In this document: positions 8,619 to 18,296 of the stretch, piece after piece
Layout: each line of letters starts with the position of its first letter
Position numbering within the stretch: position 1 is the stretch's first letter
Assembly (NCBI GenBank): GCA_041940385.1
Contig: JBGTSD010000002.1
Location: 1 to 64,000 of the forward strand
Source: JACVCK01 sp041940385
GTDB taxonomy: Bacteria; Planctomycetota; Phycisphaerae; Phycisphaerales; UBA1924
Length of the DNA: 64,000 nt
Direction of reading: 5' to 3'
Program-made: the position numbers and the translations under genes
Notes under the pieces: model-generated
The model's database searches: none
The model's input: the letters and a program-made list of their open reading frames with translations, nothing else
Told to the model about the DNA's origin: nothing

Positions 8619-9266
8619 ATGCTCACGGCGAACCCTGCCCATCCGAACCTGATGGTCTTCGATCACCCGCTGATCGAGCACAAGATGTCGTACATCCGCG
8701 ACATCGCCACGAGCCACCGGCCGTTCCGGGCGCTGATCGCGCAGATCGCCGGCCTCATGGTCTTCGAGGTCACGCGCACGTTCCCCACCGTGCCCGTGGA
8801 TGTCCGCACACCGATGGAGCCGACGACCTGCCGGCGCATCGCCGCGCTCATCACCGTCGTGCCGATCCTGCGCGCGGGGCTGGGCATGGCCGAGGGCATC
8901 ATGGAGGTCATGCCCGAGGCGCGCGTCGGGCACCTGGGCTTCTATCGCGACGAGAAGACGCTCCGCCCCGTGCCCTACCTCAAGCGCCTGCCGAAGGACC
9001 TCCACGCCGGGCCGGTGATCCTCGTCGATCCCATGCTCGCGACCGGCGGCAGCGCGGCCGCGGCCCTCGCCACGCTGCGCGACGCCGGCGCCACCGACCT
9101 CCGCATGATCTGCCTCGTCGCCTCTCCCGAGGGCGTCCAGCGCATGGCGCGCGAACACCCCGATGTCCGCCTCTACGCCGCGGCCCTCGACCGCCAGCTC
9201 AACGACCGCGGCTTCATCCTCCCCGGGCTTGGCGACGCGGGCGATCGGATGTACGGCACCGAGTAG
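8619..9266 (+). CDS. upp: Uracil phosphoribosyltransferase
   Basis: A pyrimidine salvage enzyme that makes UMP from uracil and PRPP. The 215-residue length is close to the usual ~208. Conserved segments are HPLIEHKMSYIRD near the N-terminus, VPILRAGLGMAEG, GFYRDE, the PRPP loop ILVDPMLATGGSAAAAL and the C-terminal GFILPGLGDAGDRMYGT. The ATG at 8619 is chosen because the family N-terminus starts just after it. It is divergent from the methyltransferase-like gene with a 68-base shared promoter region, and tmk follows, giving two nucleotide-metabolism genes in a row. Confidence 0.97.
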   Translation: MLTANPAHPNLMVFDHPLIEHKMSYIRDIATSHRPFRALIAQIAGLMVFEVTRTFPTVPVDVRTPMEPTTCRRIAALITVVPILRAGLGMAEGIMEVMPEARVGHLGFYRDEKTLRPVPYLKRLPKDLHAGPVILVDPMLATGGSAAAALATLRDAGATDLRMICLVASPEGVQRMAREHPDVRLYAAALDRQLNDRGFILPGLGDAGDRMYGTE

Positions 9267-9333
9267 TTCCGCATCAGGTGAACACGCGCGCCGAGCGCTT
9301 CGACGCGCGGCGCATTCTCCGTACACTGCCGCC

Positions 9334-10005
9334 GTGCCCGCGCACTCCTCCGCACCCGACCTCTCGTGGCTCCCGCGCCTCTCCGGCCGGTTCATCGTCT
9401 TTGATGGGCCGGACGGCTCGGGCAAGTCCACCGCGCTCAAGCGCTTCGCCGCGCTGTGCCGCGACTCCGGCCTGACCGTCAGCGAGGCGCCGGACCCCGG
9501 CGGCACGCCCGTCGGCGAGCGCATCCGCGCGATCCTGCTGGATCCGCTCCACGGCGAGATGACCGTGCGGACCGAGATGCTCCTCTACATGGCCAGCCGC
9601 GCGCAGCTCGTCGAGCAGTCGATCCGTCCGGCGCTGGCGCGAGGAGACCTCGTCCTGGGCGACCGCTTCGTCTCCAGCACGCTCGCGTACCAGGGCGCCG
9701 CGGGAGGCATCGATCGCGACGCGATCATGAGCGCGGCCAAAGTCGCGTGCGAAGAGGTCTGGCCCGACCTGACGGTGATCCTCGACGTCGACGAGGCTAC
9801 GGCCGCGCGCCGGCTCGGCCTGTTGCTGGACCGCATGGAGGCCAAGGGCGCCGCGTTCCACCGCAAGGTCCGCGAGGGCTACCTCGACCAGGCGCGAACC
9901 TGGCCCGAGCAGTACGTCGTCGTGGACGCGACCAAACCACCCGACGAGGTCTGGACGTCGCTGCTCGCGGCGTTGGAACAGTGGGTGCGCCGGCAGCCGA
10001 ACTAG
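9334..10005 (+). CDS. tmk: Thymidylate kinase
   Basis: Phosphorylates dTMP to dTDP. The P-loop is FDGPDGSGKST, the DR(Y/F) motif is GDRFVSSTLAYQG, and the Arg-rich lid region is present, though less conserved (RRLGLLLDRMEAKGAAFHRKVREGYL). The start is probably GTG at 9334, giving 223 residues with a short extension before the first strand (RFIVFDGPDG). The reading frame is open further upstream but that sequence overlaps upp and does not resemble the family. It ends 16 bases before a convergent gene. Confidence 0.94.
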   Translation: MPAHSSAPDLSWLPRLSGRFIVFDGPDGSGKSTALKRFAALCRDSGLTVSEAPDPGGTPVGERIRAILLDPLHGEMTVRTEMLLYMASRAQLVEQSIRPALARGDLVLGDRFVSSTLAYQGAAGGIDRDAIMSAAKVACEEVWPDLTVILDVDEATAARRLGLLLDRMEAKGAAFHRKVREGYLDQARTWPEQYVVVDATKPPDEVWTSLLAALEQWVRRQPN

Positions 10006-10021
10006 CAACGCGCGGCGGGCC

Positions 10022-11401
10022 TCATTCCTTCGCCGCGTCCTTGTCCAGCATCTGCTGGAGACGCTGAAGCTCGTTTGAATCCGGAAAGAACTTCTTCATG
10101 TGCTCAGCGACGTGCTGAAGGCCGTCCTGATTCCCTGTCGTTTGAAACCAGGCGCCCTGCCGATCGAGCGCGTCGAGGAACCGCTGATGGAGACTTAGCC
10201 GCAGCTTGTCCTCGTCGCTGATGCGGCTCCAATTGGCTGCGTAGAAGTCCGCCACTTCACCGAAGATCGACACGGCCCGATGCGTGCCGGCGATCGCGTC
10301 CGGCGCGCCGCCTGGGACCGCGCCGGAGATGTGGAGCGACCGGAGGGCGTGCGCCAACCCCATCCCGATCGTGCTTATCTCCACCGGGTGCTGAGCCGAG
10401 AGCGCCGCGTCGTTCCAGATGGCCTCAAGCTCCGCCAGCCGCTCGGGGTCGGTGAGCCCGAGGCCGCGTGCCTGCATCCGCTCGTAGCGCAGGAACACGG
10501 ACGCGCCATATTCGGCGTAGGAAGGATGTTCCTCCAGCACGCTGTCATACTCGCGCAGCGCCTCCTGAATACGCCCGAGAGCCGCGTAGTCGCGCGCGTT
10601 CTCGATCCTGAGCTGCGCACATGCAGGGGGCTCGACGAGCATGGCGGGGCTCGCATGCGCCTCGTGGAGGAGCTGATCACGAAGCGCAATCGCCGCGTCC
10701 AATCGGCCCGCCCGGCGCTCCACCCACGCCGACTCGCGCAACGCGATCTCGCGCTCGTGCCCGACCTCCCGGAGCGCCTGCGGCGGCATCGCGTCCGTCA
10801 GCTCAATGATCCGGCTCCAATGGCCGCGAGCTTCCGAATCTTCGGTGCGCTGCCCCAGCATCCGGCGCGCCAGCATCTCGGCGCGCGCGTCACCGCCCAC
10901 ATCAATCGCCGCGCGGAACATCCGGAGTGCCAATTCCCTCGATACAAAATCGCCCTGATCGACCAGCACGGTCCCGATCTGGTTGTACATCGCCGCGGCT
11001 TGTGCAGGGTCCTCGACGCGAAGGCGCTCCGCTTCCGCGATGAGCGTCCGCTGCGCACGCTCGCGATCGACGACCGGCCGCTGCGGGCTCAGCATGGGCA
11101 GAAGCGGCGCGAACGCGTCCGGCACGGCGCACACCCGACGCGCTCGCTCCAGGCGATCGTCATCATTCTCGCGGTCTGGCGCCGCAAGAGGCGGCGCGAA
11201 GCGCCGATACGTGGACTCGATCGACGTCCACGATTCGTCCATCTTCGCGCGGTACTCGTGGCGCTCCGTGACCTCGTGAATCTCGTGTGGCCACTCGCGG
11301 GTCGTCACGGTCGCCCCCGCGACCCCGGCGTGCGCCGAGCCGCCCACTATCGCCGAGAGCACGATCGTGCGCGCAAGCACGCCGATCCAGTGTCGAAACA
11401 T
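10022..11401 (-). CDS. Exported helical repeat (TPR-like) protein
   Basis: A 459-residue protein with a signal peptide (MFRHWIGVLARTIVLSAIVG then GSAHA). The rest is helical. At least one segment, ARDYAALGRIQEALREYDSV followed by LEEHPSY, has tetratricopeptide spacing, and others are degenerate. No catalytic motif is visible. The ATG at 11401 is supported by GGAAGGAG nine bases upstream. It lies downstream of the exported protein at 11557-12747, across a 155-base gap, so it may be a separate transcript from the Bat-like locus. Confidence 0.6.
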   Translation of the reverse strand: MFRHWIGVLARTIVLSAIVGGSAHAGVAGATVTTREWPHEIHEVTERHEYRAKMDESWTSIESTYRRFAPPLAAPDRENDDDRLERARRVCAVPDAFAPLLPMLSPQRPVVDRERAQRTLIAEAERLRVEDPAQAAAMYNQIGTVLVDQGDFVSRELALRMFRAAIDVGGDARAEMLARRMLGQRTEDSEARGHWSRIIELTDAMPPQALREVGHEREIALRESAWVERRAGRLDAAIALRDQLLHEAHASPAMLVEPPACAQLRIENARDYAALGRIQEALREYDSVLEEHPSYAEYGASVFLRYERMQARGLGLTDPERLAELEAIWNDAALSAQHPVEISTIGMGLAHALRSLHISGAVPGGAPDAIAGTHRAVSIFGEVADFYAANWSRISDEDKLRLSLHQRFLDALDRQGAWFQTTGNQDGLQHVAEHMKKFFPDSNELQRLQQMLDKDAAKE

Positions 11402-11556
11402 CGCGTTCCGCTCCTTCCACGCAGGCCGCCGATCGGCCGAGTTCAGCGTAGAGGCAGAGCGACCCGAAGACAGGGCGGAACACGACCCCACGCACAGTGT
11501 GGAACAGAAGCCGAACGACCAACTGGCCCGGCACTGCGACGTGCTCGGATTGGCTC

Positions 11557-12747
11557 TTACCCCGCCCCCGGCGGCAGCAGGATCAGCGCCCGCTTGAGAT
11601 CGATCCGGTCCAGCACCGGGCCGTAGGCGCCGGGCTCGAGGCGGATCGTCAGCTCTTCGCCGCGCACCGGCACGCTGAACTCCACCGACGGCCGCTCACG
11701 ATTCAGCCGCTCGCGCAGCACTTCGGCGCCGTCGATCAGCACGACCAGCTCGCAGTCGCCCCACGTCCACGAGGCCCGCGGCAGCTCGGCCACGGCGCCG
11801 AATCGCTCCGCCCCCGGCGGCAGCGTCCAGCGAATCTCCATCGGCCCCGGCAGGTGCATGTCCGGCGCGTCGAGGGCCGCGGGCGTCCATGCGCTCTCGC
11901 GGACTTCCATGGGGTCCAGCAGCGCCCGCTCGCCGAGCGCGCTCTGCGCGTCGGGCGCGATCCGCGCCAGCGGGCGCAGGCGCGCCGCATCGAACACGAC
12001 GCCGACGATGTCGTCGAGGGTCAAGCGCGCCGACTGGCCGTCGGGCAGCGTGACCGCCGCGCCGCCGCGCCCGTCGGACTCGAGCGACTGGACCCGCGCC
12101 ACGGCGCCGTCGCGCAGCCAGATGGCCGTGCCGGACAAAGTCTCTCGTGGGTTCGCCAGGCGCGCGCCGGCGACGAGGTTCGCCTCGGCGCGCACGACGC
12201 CCGCGTCGGTCTCGATGACGACCGGGTCGCCGAGCGACTCGATGAAGCCGCGCAGCCGGTCGCCGTTCTCCATCAGCAGCTCGTCCTTCATCGACGGCTC
12301 GATCCGCACCGGGTCGCCGCTCTGGAGGAACGTCGTGAAGCGCGCCTCGCTGACGATGTCCAGCGGCGCCACGATCTCGCCCAGCGTCGGGTGCGCCCAG
12401 GAGATCGCCTCCTCCGGCGCCGGCCCGCTCGCGCGCCGGCCGGGGTACCGCTGGCCGTCCGTCAGCACGAGCAGCCCGAGCTGGTCGCTCCCGACCACGG
12501 CGTTCGGGTCCACCGGCAGCAGGGCCGCGACCATCGACGTCCGCACTTCGCGCGTCCGACCCGTCGCGTCGTTGTAGACGATCGCGCGCTGATCGATCGA
12601 CAGGGGCTCGATCACGCTCGAACACAGCGACAGATCGAGCATCACCCGCTTCTCGCGCGGCGGAGCGCCCAGCGCCACGCCGGCGATCGCGCCGACCACC
12701 AGAGAGGCCGTCATCAGTCGCCGGGATGTCAGGACCTGCGTCATCAC
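11557..12747 (-). CDS. Exported protein of unknown function, end of the MoxR/Bat-like locus
   Basis: A 396-residue protein with a signal peptide (MMTQVLTSRRLMTASLVVGA, then IAGVALG). It is predicted beta-rich, with paired short strands such as LLMENGDRLRGFIESLGDPV and AVTLPDGQSARLTLDDIVGV that recur in planctomycete surface proteins of unknown role. The C-terminal ~120 residues resemble a jelly-roll-type domain. Its start overlaps the stop of the prenyltransferase-repeat gene by four bases (ATGA), so the two are translationally coupled. No function is assigned. Confidence 0.6.
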   Translation of the reverse strand: MMTQVLTSRRLMTASLVVGAIAGVALGAPPREKRVMLDLSLCSSVIEPLSIDQRAIVYNDATGRTREVRTSMVAALLPVDPNAVVGSDQLGLLVLTDGQRYPGRRASGPAPEEAISWAHPTLGEIVAPLDIVSEARFTTFLQSGDPVRIEPSMKDELLMENGDRLRGFIESLGDPVVIETDAGVVRAEANLVAGARLANPRETLSGTAIWLRDGAVARVQSLESDGRGGAAVTLPDGQSARLTLDDIVGVVFDAARLRPLARIAPDAQSALGERALLDPMEVRESAWTPAALDAPDMHLPGPMEIRWTLPPGAERFGAVAELPRASWTWGDCELVVLIDGAEVLRERLNRERPSVEFSVPVRGEELTIRLEPGAYGPVLDRIDLKRALILLPPGAG

Positions 12748-13814
12748 TTCTGAAAGATCGGCAGATATCGCTTGGGCATCTGCAGGATGATCAAAGCCAT
12801 CGCCGTGCCGTAAGAATCGCCCGCCTGGCTATCGGACCACGAGCCGTCCTGCGCCTGCACCGAGATCAGGGTGTCCCGGATCCGCGGCCACCAGTTCGCC
12901 CAGTGCTCGCCGCCCGCGAGATACATCGCCTGCACCGCGTAGTAATGCCCGTAGAAATAGTGCGCCTGGTTGCGCGTCTCCGGCGACGGCAGCGCGTTGT
13001 TCACGAGGTACACGAGCCCGCGATCAATCGCCTGGTCCTCGTACACGCCCGCGTAGAACAGCGAAGCAACCCCCGCCGCGCTCCGGGGCCACGCCGAGCG
13101 CCCCGACGTCAACTGGTACTTGAACCCGCCGTCCGCCTCGTTCTGACACTTGCGCACGTACTCGACGGCGCGGTCGATCGTGGACTTCGGCGCCTCGATC
13201 CCCGCGTTGCGCGCCGAGCGCAGCGCCATGATCTGGCAGATGGTCACCGACACATCCGCGTCGTACGGCACCGGGTTGTAGCGCCAGCCGCCCTCTTCGT
13301 TCTGCGACTGGACGATCAGGCGCACCGCCTTCACCAGCGCCTCGTGCAGCTTCGCCGCACGTTCGGTGTCGGCGCCGCCCGCGGTCATGCCGTAGACCTC
13401 GCCGAGGAACAGCGCCGCGAAGCCGTGCCCGTACATCGGTCCGTGCGAGGTGTCGGCGGCGATCAGGCCCGTCTCCGCGCAGTTGGCCAGCACGAAGTCG
13501 AGCCCGCGCTCGACGACGTCGCCGTAGGCGCCGCGCCCCGGCACGTGGCCGTCGGCCATGAAGGCCAGGCACGCGAGCGAGGTGAGCGCGACGTGGCGCT
13601 GGTAGTTGCCGGAGCCGAAGGAGCCGTCGGGCGCCTGCGCCCGCGCCAGCCAGCGCAGGCCGCGATCCACCGCCGCGTCCAGCTCCGGCGTGATCTCGTT
13701 GTCCATCGCCGCGTTCTCGGCGCCGCGCGGCTCCGCGTCCTGCGCGATCACGCCGCCGCCCGCGCACAGCGCGAGCCCCAGCGCCCCGACCGTGATGCTC
13801 CGCATGGCCATCAT
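12744..13814 (-). CDS. Exported prenyltransferase/squalene-oxidase-repeat protein
   Basis: A 356-residue protein with signal peptide-like MAMRSITVGALGLALCAGGG. It contains repeated alpha/alpha-barrel units of the squalene-hopene cyclase/prenyltransferase type, each with a QxxDGSF/W or GG(W/F) motif: LARAQAPDGSFGSG, IVQSQNEEGGWRYNP, CQNEADGGFKY and VQAQDGSWSDS. The DxDD acid motif of true cyclases was not found, so cyclase activity is unlikely. The start at 13814 is chosen because ATGA overlaps the stop of the upstream gene. Such proteins are often found in planctomycete MoxR loci; their role is unknown. Confidence 0.75.
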   Translation of the reverse strand: MMAMRSITVGALGLALCAGGGVIAQDAEPRGAENAAMDNEITPELDAAVDRGLRWLARAQAPDGSFGSGNYQRHVALTSLACLAFMADGHVPGRGAYGDVVERGLDFVLANCAETGLIAADTSHGPMYGHGFAALFLGEVYGMTAGGADTERAAKLHEALVKAVRLIVQSQNEEGGWRYNPVPYDADVSVTICQIMALRSARNAGIEAPKSTIDRAVEYVRKCQNEADGGFKYQLTSGRSAWPRSAAGVASLFYAGVYEDQAIDRGLVYLVNNALPSPETRNQAHYFYGHYYAVQAMYLAGGEHWANWWPRIRDTLISVQAQDGSWSDSQAGDSYGTAMALIILQMPKRYLPIFQK

Positions 13815-14524
13815 TCTTCGGGCCTCTGCTCCGCGAGCCGACGGTAATACTCCTCGGTCAACGTCTCGTACAGCGAGCTGAATTTCTCGTCGCTGCCCTG
13901 CAGGAGCGCATCCCGCACCCGAGGGGGGAGCGCGCCCCACGCCGCCGACGCCGCGTCGAGCATCTCGCGCAGCGGCTCCGTCTGCCCGCCGGGGCGTTGA
14001 CCGAACTCATCCTGCGCATCGGACGGGCTCGAGGTCTGCCCCGCCTGCTGGCTCTGGCGCGCCTGCTGCTGTTCCTGCTGCTGCTGTTGCTGCTGCTGGG
14101 GCGAGGAGCTCGGGCTCTGCTGACGCTTGGCCGCGGCGATCAGCGCATCGAGCCGCTTGAGCACTTCTTCCTGAAGCCGCTGCGTCTGCACGCCGGCGTC
14201 GCGCGCGTTCTCCAGCCGCAGCGCCGTGTCGCCCATCAGCACGATCGCCTCGCGGAACTTGTCGTCGATCCGCTCGTCCGCCAGCTCGCGATCCAGCTCG
14301 GTGCGCGCCGCGTCCGGCGGCGCGAGCGCGGCGTCGCCCTCCGCGTCACCATCTTCCTTCGGGATGCCGAGCAGGTCGTCGAGGTCCGGGATCGGATCGT
14401 CCGTCGGCGGCGGCGCCGCGGGGGGCGGGTTCTGCGGCTCCTCGGGATGCGACATCGCCCACGGCGAACCCGCGAGCAGCGCAACCACCAGTGCCAATCG
14501 GCCTGTGCGACGAATCGGGAGCAT
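13811..14524 (-). CDS. Exported glutamine-rich protein of the MoxR/Bat-like locus
   Basis: A 237-residue protein with signal peptide MLPIRRTGRLALVVALLAGS. After a Pro-rich acidic segment come a helical region (ERIDDKFREAIVLMGDTALR), a Gln-rich tract of about 25 residues, and a conserved-looking end (WGALPPRVRDALLQGSDEKF followed by SSLYETLTEEYYRRLAE). The Gln tract is encoded by repeated CTG/TTG on the plus strand near 14070-14110. Start and upstream stop overlap by one base (TGATG), and its own stop overlaps the next start, so it is embedded in a coupled series. Function unknown. Confidence 0.65.
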   Translation of the reverse strand: MLPIRRTGRLALVVALLAGSPWAMSHPEEPQNPPPAAPPPTDDPIPDLDDLLGIPKEDGDAEGDAALAPPDAARTELDRELADERIDDKFREAIVLMGDTALRLENARDAGVQTQRLQEEVLKRLDALIAAAKRQQSPSSSPQQQQQQQQEQQQARQSQQAGQTSSPSDAQDEFGQRPGGQTEPLREMLDAASAAWGALPPRVRDALLQGSDEKFSSLYETLTEEYYRRLAEQRPEE

Positions 14525-17500
14525 CAGGAGGCCCCTCCATCATTCTGTTCGGCCGGATCGGGCTCCGGGTTCGGATTCGGCTCCTCCGGCCCCGGTTCAG
14601 CCCCCTCCTGGGGCTCCAGCGGCCTCATTTCGGGCGCCGGGCCGCCCCCCTGCTGCTGGAGCCGCTGCATCAGGTTCTGCCCCAGCTCCACAAGATCCCG
14701 CTGCGCCTTGCCCAACCGCTCGATGTCCGCCGCGCCGCCGACGCCATCGCCCACAAGCCGCGTGTCGATCATCACCTGCGCCTGGAGCGAGCGCAGCAGC
14801 TTCAGCTCCGCGACCGGCGGCACCAGCGCCGAAGCGCCCGAACCGCCGCCGCCTCCTCCACCGCCGCCGCCCGCGCCTTCCGCGAACTGCTGATCCCCCT
14901 GCTCGTCTTCGCGCAGCGCCTCGAGCAATCCCTGCAGATACGCCACGGCGCGCGTCGCATCGCTCAGCGCCGGCGCCGGTCGCGCCTCCGCGAGCGCGTT
15001 CGCCGCACGCGCCGTCGCCTCGTCGAGCGCCTGGTGCGTGTACTCGATCACCTTCGCTTCTTCCAGCTCTTCCGACGACGCCAGCACGTCCGCGAGGTCC
15101 CGGCGGATCGACGTCTGGTCCGCCGCGAGCTCGCGAGCCGTGGCGCGATCGCGCCGGTCCAGCTCCGCGGCGTCGGCGAGCGGACGGATGCCCTTCTGCA
15201 CCGCCGTCTGCCGCTCGAGCAGCGCGCGATACGCGGCGCGAAGCTCCGCCTTCTTCTGCTGCTGCTCCAGGTCCTGCTGCTGCTGGTCGAGCCGCGCCGC
15301 CTCGTCGCGCGCTTCGCGCAGCCGATCGAGCGACTCGTCCTCGTCGAGCAGGATCGCCTCCGCCGCGGGCGCCTCCGCCCGGAGCCCAGCGATCGCCCGC
15401 GTCTGCGCATCGCCCGCCCGAGACAGGAGGCGCACGACCGTCACCAGTTCACGCCCCGCCGCCCGCGCCTGATCGGACACGCCCAGGGTGTTGCGATTCA
15501 GCCGGATCATGCCCTCGTCGAGCGCCCGCAGCGCCTCGCCGCGCTCGATCGCGCCGTCCAGCAGCGCGATCTCCTGCTCCTGCGTGATCACCAGCGCCTC
15601 GATCGACTGGATGAGACTCGCCAGCTCGCGCCGCAACTGCTCCTGGCGGGCGCGCTCGTCGCGCTCGATCTCGTCCATCATCTGCTCGAGCGTCTGCTCC
15701 GCCTGGCGCTGCGCCCGCGCCGCGTCGTTCAACCGATTCTCCGACGCGCTCTGCGACGCCTGACGAAGATTCTCCGGCAGGTTCTCCTGACGCGCCCGCT
15801 GACCGGCCCGCTGCAGGCCCGCCGCGGCGCCCGGGTCCTCCTGCTGGATCTGCTCCGCGCGCTCCGGCAATTCCTCCGTCATGCGGCGCGCCCGCTCCGC
15901 CAGCTCCTGCTGCGCCTCGACGATCTGCTCGAGATCGCTCTGCTCCTGCGCCGTCAGGTCCTGCGCCTCGCGCCCCGCCGTCGCGGCGCCGGCCTGCTCC
16001 GTCCGCTCGCGCAGCGCCCGCTGCTCGCCGAGCATCTGCTCGATCTGCCGGCGCGCCACCCACGTGTCCTGGCCCGCGTCCAGCGCCTCGATCAGCCGCG
16101 CCAGCTCGTCGCGCACGCGCTCCTGATCCGCCCGAACTTCGCGCGACTGCTCGTCGCTCATGATCTCGTCGGCGTCCGGACTGTTCTGGCGCGCCTCGGC
16201 CGCCGCCTCGTCGAGCGCCCGCGCCGCGCGGTCCGACGACTCCGCCGCGCTCCGCATCGCCGAGCGAGTCTCCTGCAGGAGGTCGCTGAGCGCCCGATCC
16301 CCGAGCGCGTTGCGCTCCACCGACTGCGCCAGCCGATCCAGCGTCTCCGACTGGCGCGCCAGCCGCTCGCCGATCTGCGTTTGCGCCGTGCGCGTCTGCC
16401 GGTCGGCGCGGCGCTGGCCGGTGCGCTCGAGCGCTTCGCCCTGCTGCTCGTCCGCCCGGATCGCCGCCTGGCGCACCGCGGAAAGCTCCGCGCGCACATC
16501 GTCGATGAAGTCCGCCTCGCTGATGATCCGCAGCCGGCGCAGCGCCGAGCGCGTCGCCTCGCGCCGCCCCGTCTCCGACGCCAGCACGTCCAGCGCCACC
16601 GCGGCGATCCAGACCTCGTCGCCCGGCTCGACGCCCAGCGCCGCGAGATCGACGCTCGACTCCACCCGCGCCAGGCGCGAGCCCGACGCGTCGGAGCGCG
16701 CGATCGTCTCGGGCTCGCCCTGCGCCTCGAGCGCGCCGCCGGGCACGCTCGGCTCGCGCTCGCCCGCGCGCTTCGCGACCTGCCGCTCCAGCCACACCGC
16801 CTCGAGGCCCACGTCGTCGCGCCCCTCGCCGATCAGCGTGATCGTCGCCGTCGGCAGGACCGCTTCGTCCGCCGCGGGATCGACCACCGTTGCCGACGCC
16901 GGCGCATCCTGCAGCGCCTCGAAGCGGAACACGGGCTCGTCGATCGACTCGATGCCGTGCTCGTCGCGCAGCGCCACGGGGAATCGCGCCGTGCGCTCGA
17001 GCGTCCACGACACCTTCCACGTCGCGCCGTCCACCTCGATGTCCAGCTCCGCGCCCGGCGCATCGGCGCCCAGCGTGCTCGCGAGCCACGACTCGTCCTG
17101 TCCCGGCGACTGCGGCGCCGGGATCGCCTTGTTGAGCTTCAGCGTCCACTCGACCCGCGAGCCGGCCAGCGACGACGGCGCAATCGCCCGTTCGTCCAGC
17201 CCCGCGCCCATCTCGATCTCCGTCGGCGCCGACATCGCGCCCGCCGCGTCGCCCTCGCCCCGCAGCCGAGCCGCATACTCCGGCGGCGTGATCCGCGCGT
17301 GCGCCTCGACGACCGCCGGCGGCGGGACGATGCGGATGCGCCGCCACGCGGTCTCGTCGTCGCTCGTGCGGAACCGGAACTCCACCGCCGACGCGTCCGC
17401 CTCGACCAGCCGCTCGAAGAGCGCGCCGCGCGTCGCGCCGGTGCGCGATGCGCCGGGCGGAAGGTCCACGTCGCGCCGCTGGTGCGTCATCAGCGCCGTC

Positions 17501-18249
17501 CGCAGCGGCCCGGCGCGCCCCGAGTCCTCGATCATCCGGTACTGCACCGACACGTACGTCGAATCCGCATCCCGGGGCGTGCGCGTCAACGCCGCCCGTA
17601 GAGGCAGCGCCGCACCGAGCGGGTGCACGATCGTCTCGGTCACGTCCGCCACCGCCGTCCGGCGCGGCCACTCCGCGTCCGCCCAGGGCGCGAACAAGCG
17701 CGAGGCGCCGATCGACGCCAGGTCCGGACGCATCGCGACGACGATGACGAACACCGCCGCGAGACCCGCCAGGCGCAGCGCGCCGTTGATGAACCGCGTC
17801 GGGCGCAACACCGATGCGTCCGCCGCGGTCCATTGCTCCGCGGCCCGGCGCACGACCAGCTCCTCGAGCGCCTTCTCCATCGGCCCGTCGGGCTCGCCCC
17901 GCTCGCGCCGGCGATGGAACTCCACCGCGCTCGCGAGCAGGCCGCGCAGCTCCGGCCGACGGCGCTCGATCCGCAGCGCCATCTCCGTCAGCGACGGCGC
18001 GAACCGCCACGCCGGACCGAGCACGAATACGAACAGCGCCGCGAGGATCGCGACGCCCGCGACGAGGTTGAAGATCCGGATCCATTCCGGGAGACGCAAC
18101 AGGAAGTCCAGCGCGCCGAAGACCAGCGCCGTCGCCGCCGCCAGCGCGATGATGAACATCGCCCGCTGACCGAGCAGCATCAACTGCGACAGGCGACGCG
18201 CCCGCTTCAGCGAGCGCACCACCGACGCGATGGGATCCTGGCCGTGCAT
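14524..18249 (-). CDS. DUF4175-like large membrane protein with long coiled coil
   Basis: A 1241-residue protein with two transmembrane helices near residues 30-80 (MFIIALAAATALVFGALDFL and FNLVAGVAILAALFVFVLG) and a third near residue 175 (LAGLAAVFVIVVAM). Beta-rich Ig-like segments follow, then several hundred residues of Gln/Glu/Arg/Ala coiled coil, a poly-Gly stretch and a Pro/Glu/Asn-rich end. This matches DUF4175-type proteins of alphaproteobacterial and planctomycete MoxR loci. ATG at 18249 is used. A TTG at 18300 overlapping the preceding stop would add 17 residues; neither has a strong ribosome-binding site. Confidence 0.75.
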   Translation of the reverse strand: MHGQDPIASVVRSLKRARRLSQLMLLGQRAMFIIALAAATALVFGALDFLLRLPEWIRIFNLVAGVAILAALFVFVLGPAWRFAPSLTEMALRIERRRPELRGLLASAVEFHRRRERGEPDGPMEKALEELVVRRAAEQWTAADASVLRPTRFINGALRLAGLAAVFVIVVAMRPDLASIGASRLFAPWADAEWPRRTAVADVTETIVHPLGAALPLRAALTRTPRDADSTYVSVQYRMIEDSGRAGPLRTALMTHQRRDVDLPPGASRTGATRGALFERLVEADASAVEFRFRTSDDETAWRRIRIVPPPAVVEAHARITPPEYAARLRGEGDAAGAMSAPTEIEMGAGLDERAIAPSSLAGSRVEWTLKLNKAIPAPQSPGQDESWLASTLGADAPGAELDIEVDGATWKVSWTLERTARFPVALRDEHGIESIDEPVFRFEALQDAPASATVVDPAADEAVLPTATITLIGEGRDDVGLEAVWLERQVAKRAGEREPSVPGGALEAQGEPETIARSDASGSRLARVESSVDLAALGVEPGDEVWIAAVALDVLASETGRREATRSALRRLRIISEADFIDDVRAELSAVRQAAIRADEQQGEALERTGQRRADRQTRTAQTQIGERLARQSETLDRLAQSVERNALGDRALSDLLQETRSAMRSAAESSDRAARALDEAAAEARQNSPDADEIMSDEQSREVRADQERVRDELARLIEALDAGQDTWVARRQIEQMLGEQRALRERTEQAGAATAGREAQDLTAQEQSDLEQIVEAQQELAERARRMTEELPERAEQIQQEDPGAAAGLQRAGQRARQENLPENLRQASQSASENRLNDAARAQRQAEQTLEQMMDEIERDERARQEQLRRELASLIQSIEALVITQEQEIALLDGAIERGEALRALDEGMIRLNRNTLGVSDQARAAGRELVTVVRLLSRAGDAQTRAIAGLRAEAPAAEAILLDEDESLDRLREARDEAARLDQQQQDLEQQQKKAELRAAYRALLERQTAVQKGIRPLADAAELDRRDRATARELAADQTSIRRDLADVLASSEELEEAKVIEYTHQALDEATARAANALAEARPAPALSDATRAVAYLQGLLEALREDEQGDQQFAEGAGGGGGGGGGGSGASALVPPVAELKLLRSLQAQVMIDTRLVGDGVGGAADIERLGKAQRDLVELGQNLMQRLQQQGGGPAPEMRPLEPQEGAEPGPEEPNPNPEPDPAEQNDGGAS

Positions 18250-18296
18250 GCTTCCACTTGGACGCCCGGCAGGGCCCGGGCGTTCGTGCGGCTCCT

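Noticed and set aside
14491..17601. 1036-residue open frame on the plus strand, antisense to the DUF4175-like gene
   Set aside because: Its translation is almost all Arg, Leu, Ala and Pro with no domain, as expected opposite a GC-rich Gln/Glu/Arg coiled-coil gene.
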